Assembly (NCBI RefSeq): GCF_040096055.1
Contig: NZ_JBBMFK010000040.1
Span: forward strand, 1-21,761
DNA: 21,761 nucleotides
Source of the DNA: Pseudoflavonifractor intestinihominis
Lineage (GTDB): Bacteria > Bacillota > Clostridia > Oscillospirales > Oscillospiraceae
Direction: 5' to 3'
Shown one piece after another: positions 21,731-21,761 of the stretch. The stretch's first letter is position 1. Every line of letters starts with the position of its first letter. The position numbers and the translations under genes are program-made. Under the pieces are notes generated by a model that saw only the letters and a list, made by a program, of their open reading frames with translations, had not been told where the DNA came from and made no database searches.

Positions 21731-21761
21731 CAATCCTCGATCTGCTGCCGGTGCCAGCTCT
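21730..21761 (-). CDS. 3' end of an upstream gene (partial)
   Basis: The last nine codons of a minus-strand frame (SWHRQQIED) end at TGA 21730-21732 and run off the window's right edge. Too short to identify. Calling it coding relies on the hairpins directly after the stop and the same orientation as all other genes. Confidence 0.4.
   Translation of the reverse strand, partial: SWHRQQIED

Noticed and set aside
21494..21733. Minus-strand frame of 79 codons at the right end
   Set aside because: Arg/Gly-rich translation that covers the hairpin cluster and overlaps the better supported 68-residue gene in another frame.
1..21761. CRISPR array, tRNA, rRNA, insertion sequence or integrase
   Set aside because: No regularly spaced repeats, cloverleaf sequence, transposase or recombinase motifs were seen.
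1..21761. Tailocin (headless PBSX-like particle) rather than phage
   Set aside because: Intact terminase, portal, protease and capsid genes are present, so a complete head is expected.

Overview
This window is part of an integrated tailed phage (prophage) or its close relative, seen from its right-hand accessory genes through packaging, head, tail and baseplate. Every convincing gene lies on the minus strand, so transcription runs from high to low coordinates. The DNA is G+C-rich with strong AGGAGG-type ribosome binding sites. Protein types such as Cys-rich KTR, DUF551 fusions, the PBSX-like Xkd tail set and XkdX point to a Firmicutes host of the high-GC Oscillospiraceae kind (Flavonifractor/Lawsonibacter-like). 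That host assignment is an inference. The window is cut at both ends: an upstream gene ends at 21730, and a baseplate or fibre gene runs off at position 1. No integrase, repressor, lysis gene, tRNA or attachment site is visible.

Region 1 (about 19.0-21.8 kb): a tightly overlapping run of small, often Cys-rich accessory proteins, an HUH-endonuclease-type replication protein and a KTR zinc-ribbon protein. It ends at an intrinsic terminator (18932-18987) that spans the KTR stop codon. The 5' arm of that terminator is duplicated.

Region 2 (about 11.8-18.9 kb): packaging and head. The order is HNH endonuclease, a 217-base spacer that may hold cos, P27-family small terminase, large terminase, a small two-helix membrane protein, HK97-type portal, ClpP-type prohead protease, HK97-fold major capsid protein, a possible head-decoration protein and a gp6-like connector.

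Region 3 (about 10.1-11.75 kb): neck genes, namely head closure, a gp10-like tail-completion protein and a tail terminator. A hairpin whose T-run faces the plus strand, antisense to the operon, separates the connector from the head-closure gene.

Region 4 (1-10.1 kb): a contractile tail in the exact order of the Bacillus PBSX xkd operon. It comprises sheath, tube, tail-assembly chaperone, tape measure, LysM protein, XkdQ hub, XkdR-like, XkdS, XkdT (gpJ-like), XkdU, fibre, XkdW-like, XkdX and a truncated baseplate or fibre protein. The chaperone gene carries a canonical A_AAA_AAC slippery site. A -1 shift there yields a 187-residue extended protein that fills the otherwise empty 160-base gap before the tape measure. 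Together the genes encode a myovirus that combines an HK97-type head with a PBSX-type contractile tail.
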